A stretch of 64,000 bases of DNA, from the NCBI RefSeq assembly GCF_014650875.1, contig NZ_BMVU01000017.1:1-64000 (forward strand). The letters are read 5' to 3'. Position numbers and translations under genes: made by a program. Positions 56,864 through 64,000 of the stretch are shown one piece after another (position 1 is the stretch's first letter; each line of letters begins with the position of its first letter). Source of the stretch: Streptomyces minutiscleroticus (GTDB lineage Bacteria > Actinomycetota > Actinomycetes > Streptomycetales > Streptomycetaceae). The notes beneath the pieces were generated by a model. It had not been told where the DNA came from. It saw nothing but the letters and a program-made list of their open reading frames with translations, and ran no database searches.

Positions 56864-57624
56864 GTCCTGCCTCTCGTTGGGGCGGTTTCGGCTGGTTGGT
56901 CGAGGTACCGGTCGATGACGCTGCGGTAGTAGTCAGAGTGGAAGGAGGGGCGGGCGGCCGGCGGTAGCAGGGAAAGGAGCTTGTGGTTGGAGACGGCGTG
57001 TTTGTCAGCCACATCGACGTACCGGCGTTCGGCAGTGACGCCGAGACGGGTCTCGAGGTGGGCGACGATGTCCTCGACCGGCACGGCGAATCCCGACGCG
57101 ATGTTGATCACCTCGTCGGCCGTGTCCCTGGCCAGCAGGGCGTCGACGATTCTCACCACGTCGTCCACGTGCACCAGGTCGCGTCGGGCACCGCGGTGGA
57201 TGCGGACAGTGCCGAAGCGGATCTGACGCAGCAGCGCGGGGATCAGCTGGTGGCCGCGCTGGTCACGGCCCACGGTGTAGGCCAGGCGCAGCACCAAGGT
57301 CTCCACACCCGAGGACCGCAGGACGCCCTCCATGGCCAGCTTGTGCCGACCGTACGGAGTCGTCGGGAAGACCGGCCCGGCCTCGTGGCTGGGGCCGTCC
57401 GGCCCGTACAGACCGCCACCGCAGGTGGAGAAGTACACCAGTTTCCTGCCTCGTGCCCGGCACCGATCAAGGATCTGGTAGAGCAGTGTGGCCTCACGGG
57501 CGAAGTCGGTCTGCGACGTGCTGTGGGCGCTGGAGACGCCCGCCGCAAAGACGACGGCCGTGGAGTGAGATCCGGTCAGCGGCGCAAGACTCCTGGCGAG
57601 GAATCCCCGCCCGACGATCTCCAT
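56860..57624 (-). CDS. Short NAD-dependent epimerase/ketoreductase (sugar nucleotide SDR)
   Basis: A 254-residue extended-SDR relative, shorter than usual (about 300-330). The N-terminus MEIVGRGFLARSLAPL keeps only a GRGFLA form of the nucleotide loop; VVFAAGVSSAHST, YFSTCGGGLYG (Ser/Thr region), TPYGRHK (Tyr and Lys), LRLAYTVGRDQRGHQ, RRDLVHVDDVVRIVDALL and EVINIASGFAVPVEDI are clear. Its likely role is 4-ketoreduction or epimerisation of a dTDP-deoxysugar. The ATG at 57624 follows GAGAGG. It sits between the two aglycone methyltransferase genes. Confidence 0.78.
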   Translation of the reverse strand: MEIVGRGFLARSLAPLTGSHSTAVVFAAGVSSAHSTSQTDFAREATLLYQILDRCRARGRKLVYFSTCGGGLYGPDGPSHEAGPVFPTTPYGRHKLAMEGVLRSSGVETLVLRLAYTVGRDQRGHQLIPALLRQIRFGTVRIHRGARRDLVHVDDVVRIVDALLARDTADEVINIASGFAVPVEDIVAHLETRLGVTAERRYVDVADKHAVSNHKLLSLLPPAARPSFHSDYYRSVIDRYLDQPAETAPTRGRT

Positions 57625-57638
57625 GACACCTCTCAGAG

Positions 57639-58670
57639 TCAGATGCGGTCGGCCAGCAGGACGCGCAGCGGGTTGTGCGGGACGGTGTGAAGCTTGGGGC
57701 GGGCGAACCCAGCGGCCGTCACCATGTCCTCGTACGCGGAGAGGGGATGCACCTGGCCCTCGGAGGTCCAGGCCAGCATCAGGGCGGAGAAGAGGTGCGG
57801 AATCGGGTCGTCGGCGGGCCGGCCGTCGCCGGTGCTGATCGCGATGGCTACGAGTTTGCCGCCGGGGCGGACGACATCGGCCATGCGCCGCAGCAGCTGT
57901 GTGGCGCGTTCGGTGGAGAAGTGGTGCAGCACGTTGGCGACGATGACGATGTCGTAGGGGCCCTCGAGCGGTGCCTCGAACATGTCGCCGGGAATGAAGT
58001 GAGCTTGGTGGGAGACGCCGAGGCGCTGTGCGTTGGCTTCGGTGACCGCGAGGACGTTCGGCCAGTCCAGGGACCAGATATGGGCGCGCGGGTCCTTGCG
58101 GGCCAGGGTGTACCCGTAGAAGCCGTGGCCGCAGGCGACGTCGAGCACCTTCACCCGGTCGTCGGAAGCATCGGACCAGGGCAGCAGTTCGTCGGCGACG
58201 AGGTCGGCCACGGGCTGGGTGTTGAGCGTGCCGAGTTCGGCGAAGTCCTCCCAGAAAGTGTAGGAAGGCGTTTCGGCGTTGGTGTTCATGACGGTGCCGC
58301 CCTGGCGCACGGCGTCGCCGAGATGCTTGATCGCGTCCCATTCGTAATCGCTGGCGGCCAGCCGGACGGCGTCGCCGTAGTACTCGGGATGAGTGCTGAC
58401 GAGGATGCGTTCGGCACCGGGGGCGAGGGTGTAGAGGTCCTGATCGGCCTCCAGCAGTCCGATGGCAGCCAGGGCGTTGAGCAGGATGCGGGTGCCGCGC
58501 GGGTCTGCCGTACAGGCTGTGGCCACCGTCTCGGCGTCGGCGGGGCCGTCGGCCAGAGCGTCGAACACTTTGAGGTCGACGCCGGCACGGAGCACGCCGG
58601 TCTTACGCACGGCGGACATCATCGTGAGCAGTTGTTGTGCTGTGACGGCGGGCGCACGGTCTTCGGTCAT
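57639..58670 (-). CDS. cmmMII: Aglycone methyltransferase, probable C-methyltransferase (CmmMII/MtmMII type)
   Basis: A 343-residue SAM methyltransferase with a winged-helix N-terminus (LTMMSAVRKTGVLRAGVDL, ALAAIGLLEADQDLYTLA) and motif I VLDVACGHGFYGYTLA, IWSLDWPNVLAVTEANA, GPYDIVIVANVLHHFSTE and VVRPGGKLVAIAI. The general-base HDW triad of O-methyltransferases is replaced by LHHFS, consistent with a C-methyltransferase such as MtmMII, which methylates the aromatic core. It is the first gene of the seven-gene operon toward 50793 and is divergent from the SARP gene. The ATG at 58670 is the homology-supported start. Confidence 0.8.
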   Translation of the reverse strand: MTEDRAPAVTAQQLLTMMSAVRKTGVLRAGVDLKVFDALADGPADAETVATACTADPRGTRILLNALAAIGLLEADQDLYTLAPGAERILVSTHPEYYGDAVRLAASDYEWDAIKHLGDAVRQGGTVMNTNAETPSYTFWEDFAELGTLNTQPVADLVADELLPWSDASDDRVKVLDVACGHGFYGYTLARKDPRAHIWSLDWPNVLAVTEANAQRLGVSHQAHFIPGDMFEAPLEGPYDIVIVANVLHHFSTERATQLLRRMADVVRPGGKLVAIAISTGDGRPADDPIPHLFSALMLAWTSEGQVHPLSAYEDMVTAAGFARPKLHTVPHNPLRVLLADRI

Positions 58671-59055
58671 GGACGTCTCCCGGCTTGAGGGGGCGAACGG
58701 GTCGCTTCCGGATCCTCGGCGCGGGGGCTGGGGATTTGCTTGAGCGGCGGTGGAGATGAGAGGCATATCGCCTCACGATGCGGTAGTGACGCTGGTTACC
58801 GTCCTGCGGGGCGCCCGCATTCCGGTTGATCAAATCGGCGCAGCATTACGCATGCCGACTGTTTTGCCTGCTGAATACGCGGTACTCGCGAGCAGCATGT
58901 GGCCGATTTGCGCCGCGTTGGTGATCGAGCGGTGAAACGAGTGTCGACACCGTTCGGATTCGGCCGAACAGGTTCCTGACCGGTGCTTTTGAGCATGCAG
59001 AGGTGAAGGATCACAACAGGGCCGGAAGTGGCTGACGACCGGAGGCCCGCTTGAC
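58671..59055. promoter_or_regulatory. Divergent regulatory region between cmmMII and the SARP gene
   Basis: About 385 bp, noticeably less GC-rich than the flanking genes, with no coding frame of interest. It holds the promoter of the seven-gene tailoring operon and the upstream part of the SARP promoter. Specific SARP heptamer repeats could not be assigned by eye. Confidence 0.55.
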
Positions 59056-59080
59056 TCATGAAACTAATCTCATGAAACTA
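59056..59080 (+). promoter_or_regulatory. 14-bp-period direct repeat upstream of the SARP gene
   Basis: TCATGAAACTA occurs at 59056-59066 and again at 59070-59080, 42 bp upstream of the SARP start. The first copy extends to TCATGAAACTAAT, which matches TCGCGATACTAAT in the PadR operator (48404-48416) at 10 of 13 positions. It is a candidate site for the PadR repressor or for autoregulation. A TTGACT at 59051-59056 abuts it. Confidence 0.5.
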
Positions 59081-59121
59081 GTCGTGCGACTCTATTGGCG
59101 ATCATTCGATCAGGGGGACCA

Positions 59122-60000
59122 GTGAGCTCCGACAGCGACTGCACGGCGCGTCTGAGAATTCAGGTACTTGGTTCGCTGACGCTACGCACCTCACACGATG
59201 ACGATCTCATCGAGCTGCTCACCGCACCCAAGCCCCGCAAGATCATCGCCTTGCTGGCGCTCCAGGCGAACCATGTCGTGACCACCGCGGCCATGGCACG
59301 CGAACTCTGGGGCGACAACCCCCCGGCGAGCATGCAGACCACCTTGCAGACCTACATACTCCAGGTCCGCAAGCTTCTCGGGCGGGCTCTGAACCGCACC
59401 TCCTCCCAAGTGGCCCAGGACGTGCTGGTGACCAAGTTCGGCGGATACCAGCTGAACCTCCGCCAAGGCGAGGTCGATGTACATGAATTCGAACGGTTGG
59501 CCGCCGATGGGCGCAAAGCTCTCGCGAACGGATGCGACAAGGAGGCCGTCCGGCTGCTTACCGCGGCGATGGAGGTGTGGAGCGGTCCGCCGTTCGTCGA
59601 CATGCAGGTGGGGCCACTGCTGGACGCCGAGATCCGGCGTCTGGAGGAGAACCGGCTGACGGCACTGATGCAGCGCAACGACGCCAAGTTGCGGCTGGCG
59701 CTGCACCACGAACTGCCCGGCGAACTGGCCGGCCTGGTGTCCCAGTATCCGATGCACGAAAACCTGCACGCCCAGTACATGCTCTCCCTGTACAGGTCGG
59801 GCCGGTGCTCCGACGCCCTCGAGGTGTTCCGCAGGCTGCGCGAGCACCTGGTCGGCGAATTGGGCCTGGAGCCCTCGCTGAAGATCCAGCGGCTGCACCG
59901 CGCCATGCTCAGCGCCGACCCGATGCTCGACGGCACCGACTTCACCGAGGTGGACAGCCTCCTCGACCGCTTCGGCGTGGGGCAGCGCCGGGCCGGCTGA
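59122..60000 (+). CDS. cmmRI: SARP-family pathway activator
   Basis: A 292-residue Streptomyces antibiotic regulatory protein. The N-terminal OmpR-like winged helix (RIQVLGSLTL, APKPRKIIALLALQANHVV, ELWGDNPPASMQTTLQTYI, KFGGYQLNL) should bind heptameric repeats; the C-terminal bacterial transcriptional activation domain has VDVHEFERLAADGRKAL, LWSGPP-like VWSGPPFVDM and HENLHAQYMLSLYRSGRCSD (helical TPR-like). SARPs switch on PKS and tailoring operons; CmmRI/MtmR are the aureolic-acid examples. The GTG at 59122 has AGGGGGA upstream; a TTG at 59095 is unlikely. It is convergent with the sugar O-methyltransferase gene, 30 bp apart. Confidence 0.9.
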   Translation: MSSDSDCTARLRIQVLGSLTLRTSHDDDLIELLTAPKPRKIIALLALQANHVVTTAAMARELWGDNPPASMQTTLQTYILQVRKLLGRALNRTSSQVAQDVLVTKFGGYQLNLRQGEVDVHEFERLAADGRKALANGCDKEAVRLLTAAMEVWSGPPFVDMQVGPLLDAEIRRLEENRLTALMQRNDAKLRLALHHELPGELAGLVSQYPMHENLHAQYMLSLYRSGRCSDALEVFRRLREHLVGELGLEPSLKIQRLHRAMLSADPMLDGTDFTEVDSLLDRFGVGQRRAG

Positions 60001-60030
60001 CTGGTGCCCTCAGCCGACGGAGAGGCGCTG

Positions 60031-60789
60031 TCACCGCCGCTCCGCCCTGCGCCAGTACACCCCGTATCCGTCAATGGCTTGGACGGGCTCATCGATTCCG
60101 TGTCGGTTCCGGTACTCCTCGACGGCCTTCCGGCACGGCTCGATGTTGTAGTCGTCGATGACGACGAAACCTCCCGGGGACAACCGGGGATACAGACACG
60201 TGAGCGCGTCCGTCGTCGACTCGTAGAGATCTCCGTCCAGCCGCATCACGGCCAGCGGGCCGGCGGGAGCGTCCGCGAGCGTGTCACTGAACCACCCCTC
60301 CAGAAAACGTACCTGGTCATCCAGCAGCCCGTAACGGGAGAAATTCGCGGACACTTCCTCGCGTGAAACACTCAGCACCTGATTGATCCGGTGCAGCGCC
60401 ATCTCGCGGTCCAGTGGGTGGCTACCGGAATGTGTGACCGGAACGCCCTCGAAGGAATCCGCCACCCACACCCGTCGGTCGCGCACTCCGTATGCCTCCA
60501 GCACTGCGCGCATAAGAATGCACACACCGCCCCGCCACACCCCCGTCTCGATGAGATCTCCGGGAATGCCGTCGCGCAGCACCCGTTCTACGCACCACCG
60601 GACGTTTTTCAGCCGTTTCAGACCGACCATCGTGTGCGCGGCGGTGGGAAGATCTCGACCTTCCGAGCGGGTGCTGGAGTCGTATCCGTCCAGGTCCCCG
60701 TACCAGCCGACTGGCGCGTCCTCATATATCACATTGGCCAGCACCCGTTCCATCAGGTCCAGGTAAAGTTCGGCGCCATGGGAGTTCAT
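60031..60789 (-). CDS. cmmMIII: TylF/MycF-type sugar O-methyltransferase
   Basis: A 252-residue metal-dependent SAM O-methyltransferase of the macrocin family. It shows LYLDLMERVLANVIYED, the family motif GDLIETGVWRGGVCILM, WVADSFEGVP, the RLDGDLYESTTDAL acidic region (metal ligands) and GGFVVIDDYN. Family members methylate hydroxyls of deoxysugars. Chromomycin has a 4-O-methylated oliose made by CmmMIII, so this gene fits; mithramycin has no methylated hydroxyl on its sugars. The ATG at 60789 follows AGAGGAA. It stands alone on the minus strand, divergent from the glucose-1-phosphate thymidylyltransferase gene. Confidence 0.88.
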   Translation of the reverse strand: MNSHGAELYLDLMERVLANVIYEDAPVGWYGDLDGYDSSTRSEGRDLPTAAHTMVGLKRLKNVRWCVERVLRDGIPGDLIETGVWRGGVCILMRAVLEAYGVRDRRVWVADSFEGVPVTHSGSHPLDREMALHRINQVLSVSREEVSANFSRYGLLDDQVRFLEGWFSDTLADAPAGPLAVMRLDGDLYESTTDALTCLYPRLSPGGFVVIDDYNIEPCRKAVEEYRNRHGIDEPVQAIDGYGVYWRRAERR

Positions 60790-60976
60790 GACATTCCTCT
60801 GTTTCCGGTCACGGCGATTGTCGGGACCTCAATGTAGGGATCCCGGCTCAAGACCTGCTCAAATTCCGTCTCCCCACAAGGGTTCAAGTCCTCCTCGACC
60901 CGTCCTGAGGCCCGGCGCGATAGGCAAGTTTCCGATGTGCCCACCCGGAACCTTGTGACGGGAAAGAGGTATTCCA
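60790..60976. promoter_or_regulatory. Divergent promoter region before the sugar/PKS operon
   Basis: A 187-bp gap between the divergent O-methyltransferase and thymidylyltransferase genes. It must hold the promoter of the operon that continues into the ketosynthase genes and is a likely SARP target. Individual elements were not resolved. Confidence 0.45.
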
Positions 60977-62044
60977 GTGAAGGCCCTGATCCTTTCGGGT
61001 GGCATGGGAACGCGGCTGCGTCCGCTCACCCACGCCATGCCGAAGCAACTCATCCCCCTTGCCAACAAGCCGGTGCTGTTCCACGCGCTGGAAGCCGTCC
61101 GGGACGCCGGCATCACCGACATCGGCATCATCGTGGGCGACTGGCACAAGGAGATCAGCCGAGCTGTGGGGGACGGCAGCAGATTTGACCTACGAGTCCG
61201 CTACATTCGCCAGGAGGCCCCCTTCGGCCTCGCCCACTGCGTGCTCATCGCCCGGGACTTCCTCGGCGACGACGACTTCGCCATGTACCTCGGTGACAAC
61301 GTCTTCGGCGATGGCATTGCCGAGGCGGCCGACCGCTTCCGGCACAGCCGTCCCGCCGCTCAAGTCTCCGTCACCCCCGTTGGAACGCCGCAGGAGTACG
61401 GCATAGTCGAGACGGGCCCCGGCGGCCGGGTCAGCGAACTACGCGAAAAGCCCCGCCGTCCACGGAGCAACCTCGCCGTCACCGGCGCGTACTTCTTCAC
61501 CCCCATCGTTCACGATGCCGTCCGCGCAATCGAACCGAGTCGGCGCGGTGAACGGGAGATCACCGATGCCCTCCAGTGGCTGGTGGACCAAGGACACGAC
61601 GTACGGGCCGTCGAGGTGACCGGCTGGTGGAAGGACACCGGCCGGATCGACGACATCCTCGACGGTAACCGACTGCTGCTGGACAGCGCCGAGTCCCGCA
61701 TCGAAGGCAGCATCGACGCGGCAAGCACCGCGCTGGGTCCCGTCATCGTGGCCCCGGGCGCCCGGATCATCCGCTCCCACCTGCGCGGACCGCTGATCAT
61801 CGGCGAGGGCAGCATCGTGGAGGACAGCTATATCGGCCCTCATACCTCCATCGGAGCCGGATGCGTCCTCAGCGAGGCGGGCGTCTCCGGATCGATCCTG
61901 CTCGACGGGGCAGCGGTGAGCGACGTCAACGGCATCCACTGGTCCGTGATCGGCCGCTCCGCCCGCGTGGGCGCGACCCCTGCAGGCACGGCCCGCCACC
62001 GGCTCGTGGTCGGCGACCACACCGAACTCGACGTGGTCGCATGA
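60977..62044 (+). CDS. cmmD: Glucose-1-phosphate thymidylyltransferase (long form)
   Basis: Makes dTDP-glucose, the precursor of all the deoxysugars. The 355 residues are the long antibiotic-cluster form (StrD/MtmD type) rather than the roughly 290-residue RmlA. The nucleotidyl motif LSGGMGTRLRPLTHAMPKQL opens the protein; YLGDNVFGDG holds a metal-binding Asp; EKPRRPRSNLAVTGAYFF and WWKDTGRIDDIL follow; the C-terminal third has hexapeptide-like repeats (GPVIVAPGARI, GPLIIGEGSIVEDSYIGP). The GTG at 60977 follows GGAAAGAGG. Its stop overlaps the 4,6-dehydratase start (ATGA). Confidence 0.93.
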   Translation: MKALILSGGMGTRLRPLTHAMPKQLIPLANKPVLFHALEAVRDAGITDIGIIVGDWHKEISRAVGDGSRFDLRVRYIRQEAPFGLAHCVLIARDFLGDDDFAMYLGDNVFGDGIAEAADRFRHSRPAAQVSVTPVGTPQEYGIVETGPGGRVSELREKPRRPRSNLAVTGAYFFTPIVHDAVRAIEPSRRGEREITDALQWLVDQGHDVRAVEVTGWWKDTGRIDDILDGNRLLLDSAESRIEGSIDAASTALGPVIVAPGARIIRSHLRGPLIIGEGSIVEDSYIGPHTSIGAGCVLSEAGVSGSILLDGAAVSDVNGIHWSVIGRSARVGATPAGTARHRLVVGDHTELDVVA

Positions 62045-63021
62045 GGCTCCTGGTGACCGGCGGTGCCGGATTCATCGGATCGCACTTCGTCCGCCGTTTG
62101 CTGAGCGGCTCCTGCCCTGGCTACGAAACAGCGCGCCTCACGGTCCTCGACAAACTGACCTATGCCGGTAACACCGGCAACCTCCCCCTGGACGATCCGC
62201 GGCTGCGTCTGGTCCGCGGCGACGTGTGCGACCGGCAACTACTGCTCGACCTGCTACCCGGACACGACGCCGTCGTCCACTTCGCCGCTGAGTCCCATGT
62301 CGACCGCTCCATCGCGGACGCCTCCCTCTTCGCCCGCACCAACGTGGTCGGCACCCAGAACCTTCTTGACAGCTGCCTGCACACCGGCGTCCCACGTGTA
62401 GTCCATGTGTCCACCGACGAGGTGTACGGCTCCATCACCGAGGGATCCTGGGACGAGGACTGCCCGCTGCTACCCAACTCGCCCTACTCCGCGTCCAAGG
62501 CCGGCTCCGACCTCATGGCCCGCGCCTACTGGCACACACACGGGCTGAACGTCTCCGTCACCCGCTGTGCCAACAATTACGGCCCCTACCAACACCCGGA
62601 GAAAATGATCCCGCGCTTCGTCACGCGCCTGCTGGCAGGCGGCTCGCTGCCGTTGTACGGCGACGGGCACCACCGTCGGGAGTGGATCCACGTCGACGAC
62701 CACTGCCGCGCCGTCCAGCTCGTCCTGGAGAAGGGCGAGCCCGGCACCGTCTACAACGTCGGCGGCACGGAACTCTCCAACCGTGAGCTCACCGGCCGCC
62801 TCCTGCACCTGTGCGGAGCCGGCTGGGACCGTGTCAGCCCGGTCGTGGACCGCAAGGGACACGACCGCAGGTACTCCGTGGACGACACCCGAATCCGCGA
62901 TCACCTCGGCTTCGAACCGGCGATCCCGCTCGATGCGGGTCTCGCCGAAGTCGTGCACTGGTACCGCGACCACCGATCGTGGTGGCAGCCGCTCACTGAT
63001 CCGGCCGAGGAGGGCCAATGA
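62041..63021 (+). CDS. cmmE: dTDP-glucose 4,6-dehydratase
   Basis: Converts dTDP-glucose to dTDP-4-keto-6-deoxyglucose, the branch point for olivose, oliose and olivomycose-type sugars. The 326 residues have the NAD motif LVTGGAGFIGSHFV, HFAAESHVDRSI, the active-site STDEVYGSI with its Asp-Glu pair, catalytic YSASKAGSDLM, RCANNYGPYQHPEKMIPRF and REWIHVDDHCRAV. All catalytic residues expected for the family are present. The start overlaps the previous gene by 4 bp and the stop overlaps the ketosynthase start, so sugar supply and polyketide assembly are translationally linked. Confidence 0.95.
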   Translation: MRLLVTGGAGFIGSHFVRRLLSGSCPGYETARLTVLDKLTYAGNTGNLPLDDPRLRLVRGDVCDRQLLLDLLPGHDAVVHFAAESHVDRSIADASLFARTNVVGTQNLLDSCLHTGVPRVVHVSTDEVYGSITEGSWDEDCPLLPNSPYSASKAGSDLMARAYWHTHGLNVSVTRCANNYGPYQHPEKMIPRFVTRLLAGGSLPLYGDGHHRREWIHVDDHCRAVQLVLEKGEPGTVYNVGGTELSNRELTGRLLHLCGAGWDRVSPVVDRKGHDRRYSVDDTRIRDHLGFEPAIPLDAGLAEVVHWYRDHRSWWQPLTDPAEEGQ

Positions 63022-64000
63022 GAAGGCGCGTCGTGGTCACCGGCCTGGGACTGGTCGCCCCCGGGGGCATCGGCGCCAAGGCCTTCTGGGAACTCGTCAG
63101 CTCCGGGAGGACGGCCACCCGGGCGATCTCCCTGTGCGACGCCTCCCCGTTCCGTTCCCGGGTCGCTGCCGAGTGCGACTTCGACCCGGTCCTGCACGGA
63201 TTCACACCCCAAGAGGTCCGCCGCATGGACCGGGCCACCCAGTTCGCCGCCGCCGCCACGGATGAGGCCGTCGCCGAGGCGGGACTGCGCTTCGAGGACT
63301 TGGACCCGCACCGGACGGGCGTCACCGTGGGCAGCGCCGTGGGCTGCACCACCAGTCTGGAACGCGAATACGCCACGGTCAGCAACGGCGGGCGCGCTTG
63401 GCTGGTGGACCACACCTATGCCGTGCCCCACCTCTACGGCCACTTCGTACCGAGCTCCATGGCGGCCGAGGTGGCCTGGCGGGTGGGGGCGGAAGGACCG
63501 GTGGGTGTGGTCTCCACAGGGTGCACCTCCGGTCTTGACGCGGTGGCCCACGCACGGGAACTGATCCTTGAGGGCAGCGCGGACATCATGGTCGCTGGCG
63601 CAACCGACGCACCGATCTCGCCCATCACCCTGGCCTGCTTCGACGCCATCAAGGCCACCACCCCCCGCAATGACGACCCGGAGCACGCCTCACGCCCGTT
63701 CGACGCCACCCGCAACGGGTTCGTGCTCGGCGAGGGCGCGGCGATGTTCGTCCTGGAGGAGCACGGACACGCCGTCCGGCGCGGCGCCCGTGTCCTCGCC
63801 GAACTCAGTGGATTCGCCTCACGTTGCAACGCCTTCCACATGACCGGGCTGCGGCCCGACGGCAGGGAGATGGCCGAGGCCATCCGCGGCGCGCTGACCG
63901 AGGCGGGAGCACGTCCCGACGACATCGATTACGTCAACGCACACGGCTCCGGAACGAAGCAGAACGACCGGCACGAAACGGCAGCGTTCAAGGCCGCCCT
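63018..64000 (+). CDS. cmmP: Type II PKS ketosynthase alpha (partial, cut by window end)
   Basis: The first 327 residues of a KS alpha (usually about 420), which with KS beta and ACP makes the decaketide chain. It shows VVVTGLGLVAPGGIG at the start, active-site Cys in GVVSTGCTSGLDAVAHA, GATDAPISPIT, ASRPFDATRNGFVLGEGA and the first catalytic His in VNAHGSGTKQNDRHETAAF. The Cys shows it is the alpha, not the beta (chain-length) subunit. The ATG at 63018 overlaps the dehydratase stop. KS beta and ACP should follow to the right of the window. Confidence 0.95.
   Translation, partial: MRRRVVVTGLGLVAPGGIGAKAFWELVSSGRTATRAISLCDASPFRSRVAAECDFDPVLHGFTPQEVRRMDRATQFAAAATDEAVAEAGLRFEDLDPHRTGVTVGSAVGCTTSLEREYATVSNGGRAWLVDHTYAVPHLYGHFVPSSMAAEVAWRVGAEGPVGVVSTGCTSGLDAVAHARELILEGSADIMVAGATDAPISPITLACFDAIKATTPRNDDPEHASRPFDATRNGFVLGEGAAMFVLEEHGHAVRRGARVLAELSGFASRCNAFHMTGLRPDGREMAEAIRGALTEAGARPDDIDYVNAHGSGTKQNDRHETAAFKAA

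Noticed and set aside
57639..58766. Upstream start at 58766 for the C-methyltransferase
   Set aside because: The 32-residue extension is low-complexity and homology begins at the ATG at 58670.
31242..64000. Assignment as an anthracycline, tetracycline or polyketomycin-type cluster
   Set aside because: DrrABC-like genes, FAD hydroxylases and an acyl ligase are shared with those, but the MtmOIV-like enzyme next to a MtmW-like reductase, the PadR-ABC-UvrA set and the membrane acyltransferase fit the aureolic-acid class better.

Overview
The window is high-GC actinobacterial DNA with G/C-ending codons, frequent GTG starts and ATGA/GTGA stop-start overlaps. Gene content (DevR/OsdR-type response regulator, DoxX and Usp genes, SARP regulator, type II PKS) points to Streptomyces or a close relative, probably a chromosome arm. 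No tRNA, rRNA, CRISPR array or intact insertion sequence was seen.

Left block (about 0.2-26.6 kb) is a hypoxia/dormancy regulon. It holds a DosS/OsdK-type GAF-GAF histidine kinase (broken by an apparent one-base frameshift), GAPDH, phosphoketolase, pyruvate phosphate dikinase, a short HPF-like protein, AdhE, two Usp and two DoxX genes, a Zn alcohol dehydrogenase, the OsdR/DevR response regulator, an Rv1733c-type membrane protein, a CBS-BON protein, a collapsed Usp gene, and pyruvate formate-lyase with its activase. A recurrent dyad, GGGMC-N4-GKCCC (close to the mycobacterial DevR box core), lies mostly 60-120 bp upstream of these genes, including osdR itself. It ties them into one inferred regulon able to run glycolysis, phosphoketolase, formate and ethanol metabolism when oxygen is short.

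Middle block (about 26.6-31.2 kb) is a decayed accessory zone: a stand-alone methyltransferase, an RRQRL-type zinc-protein remnant of the kind carried by integrative elements, a truncated luciferase-like oxidoreductase, a glycosyltransferase-like fragment, and an apparently intact PIN toxin-antitoxin pair with a direct-repeat operator.

Right block (about 31.2 kb to the right edge) is most of an aureolic-acid gene cluster of the chromomycin/olivomycin type. The assignment rests on a MtmOIV-like Baeyer-Villiger monooxygenase next to a MtmW-like aldo-keto reductase, four glycosyltransferases, a membrane acyltransferase (CmmA type), a sugar C-methyltransferase, a 3,5-epimerase for an L-sugar, a TylF-type sugar O-methyltransferase, an acyl-CoA ligase and aromatase, a DrrC/CmrX UvrA-like protein, a two-gene ABC exporter, a PadR repressor, a SARP activator, and dTDP-glucose synthase and 4,6-dehydratase leading into a ketosynthase alpha gene cut by the window edge. 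KS beta, ACP and the sugar 2,3-dehydratase are expected beyond the edge. A multiply frameshifted IS701-type transposase relic sits inside the cluster. By eye, TTA leucine codons occur only in the three resistance/export genes.
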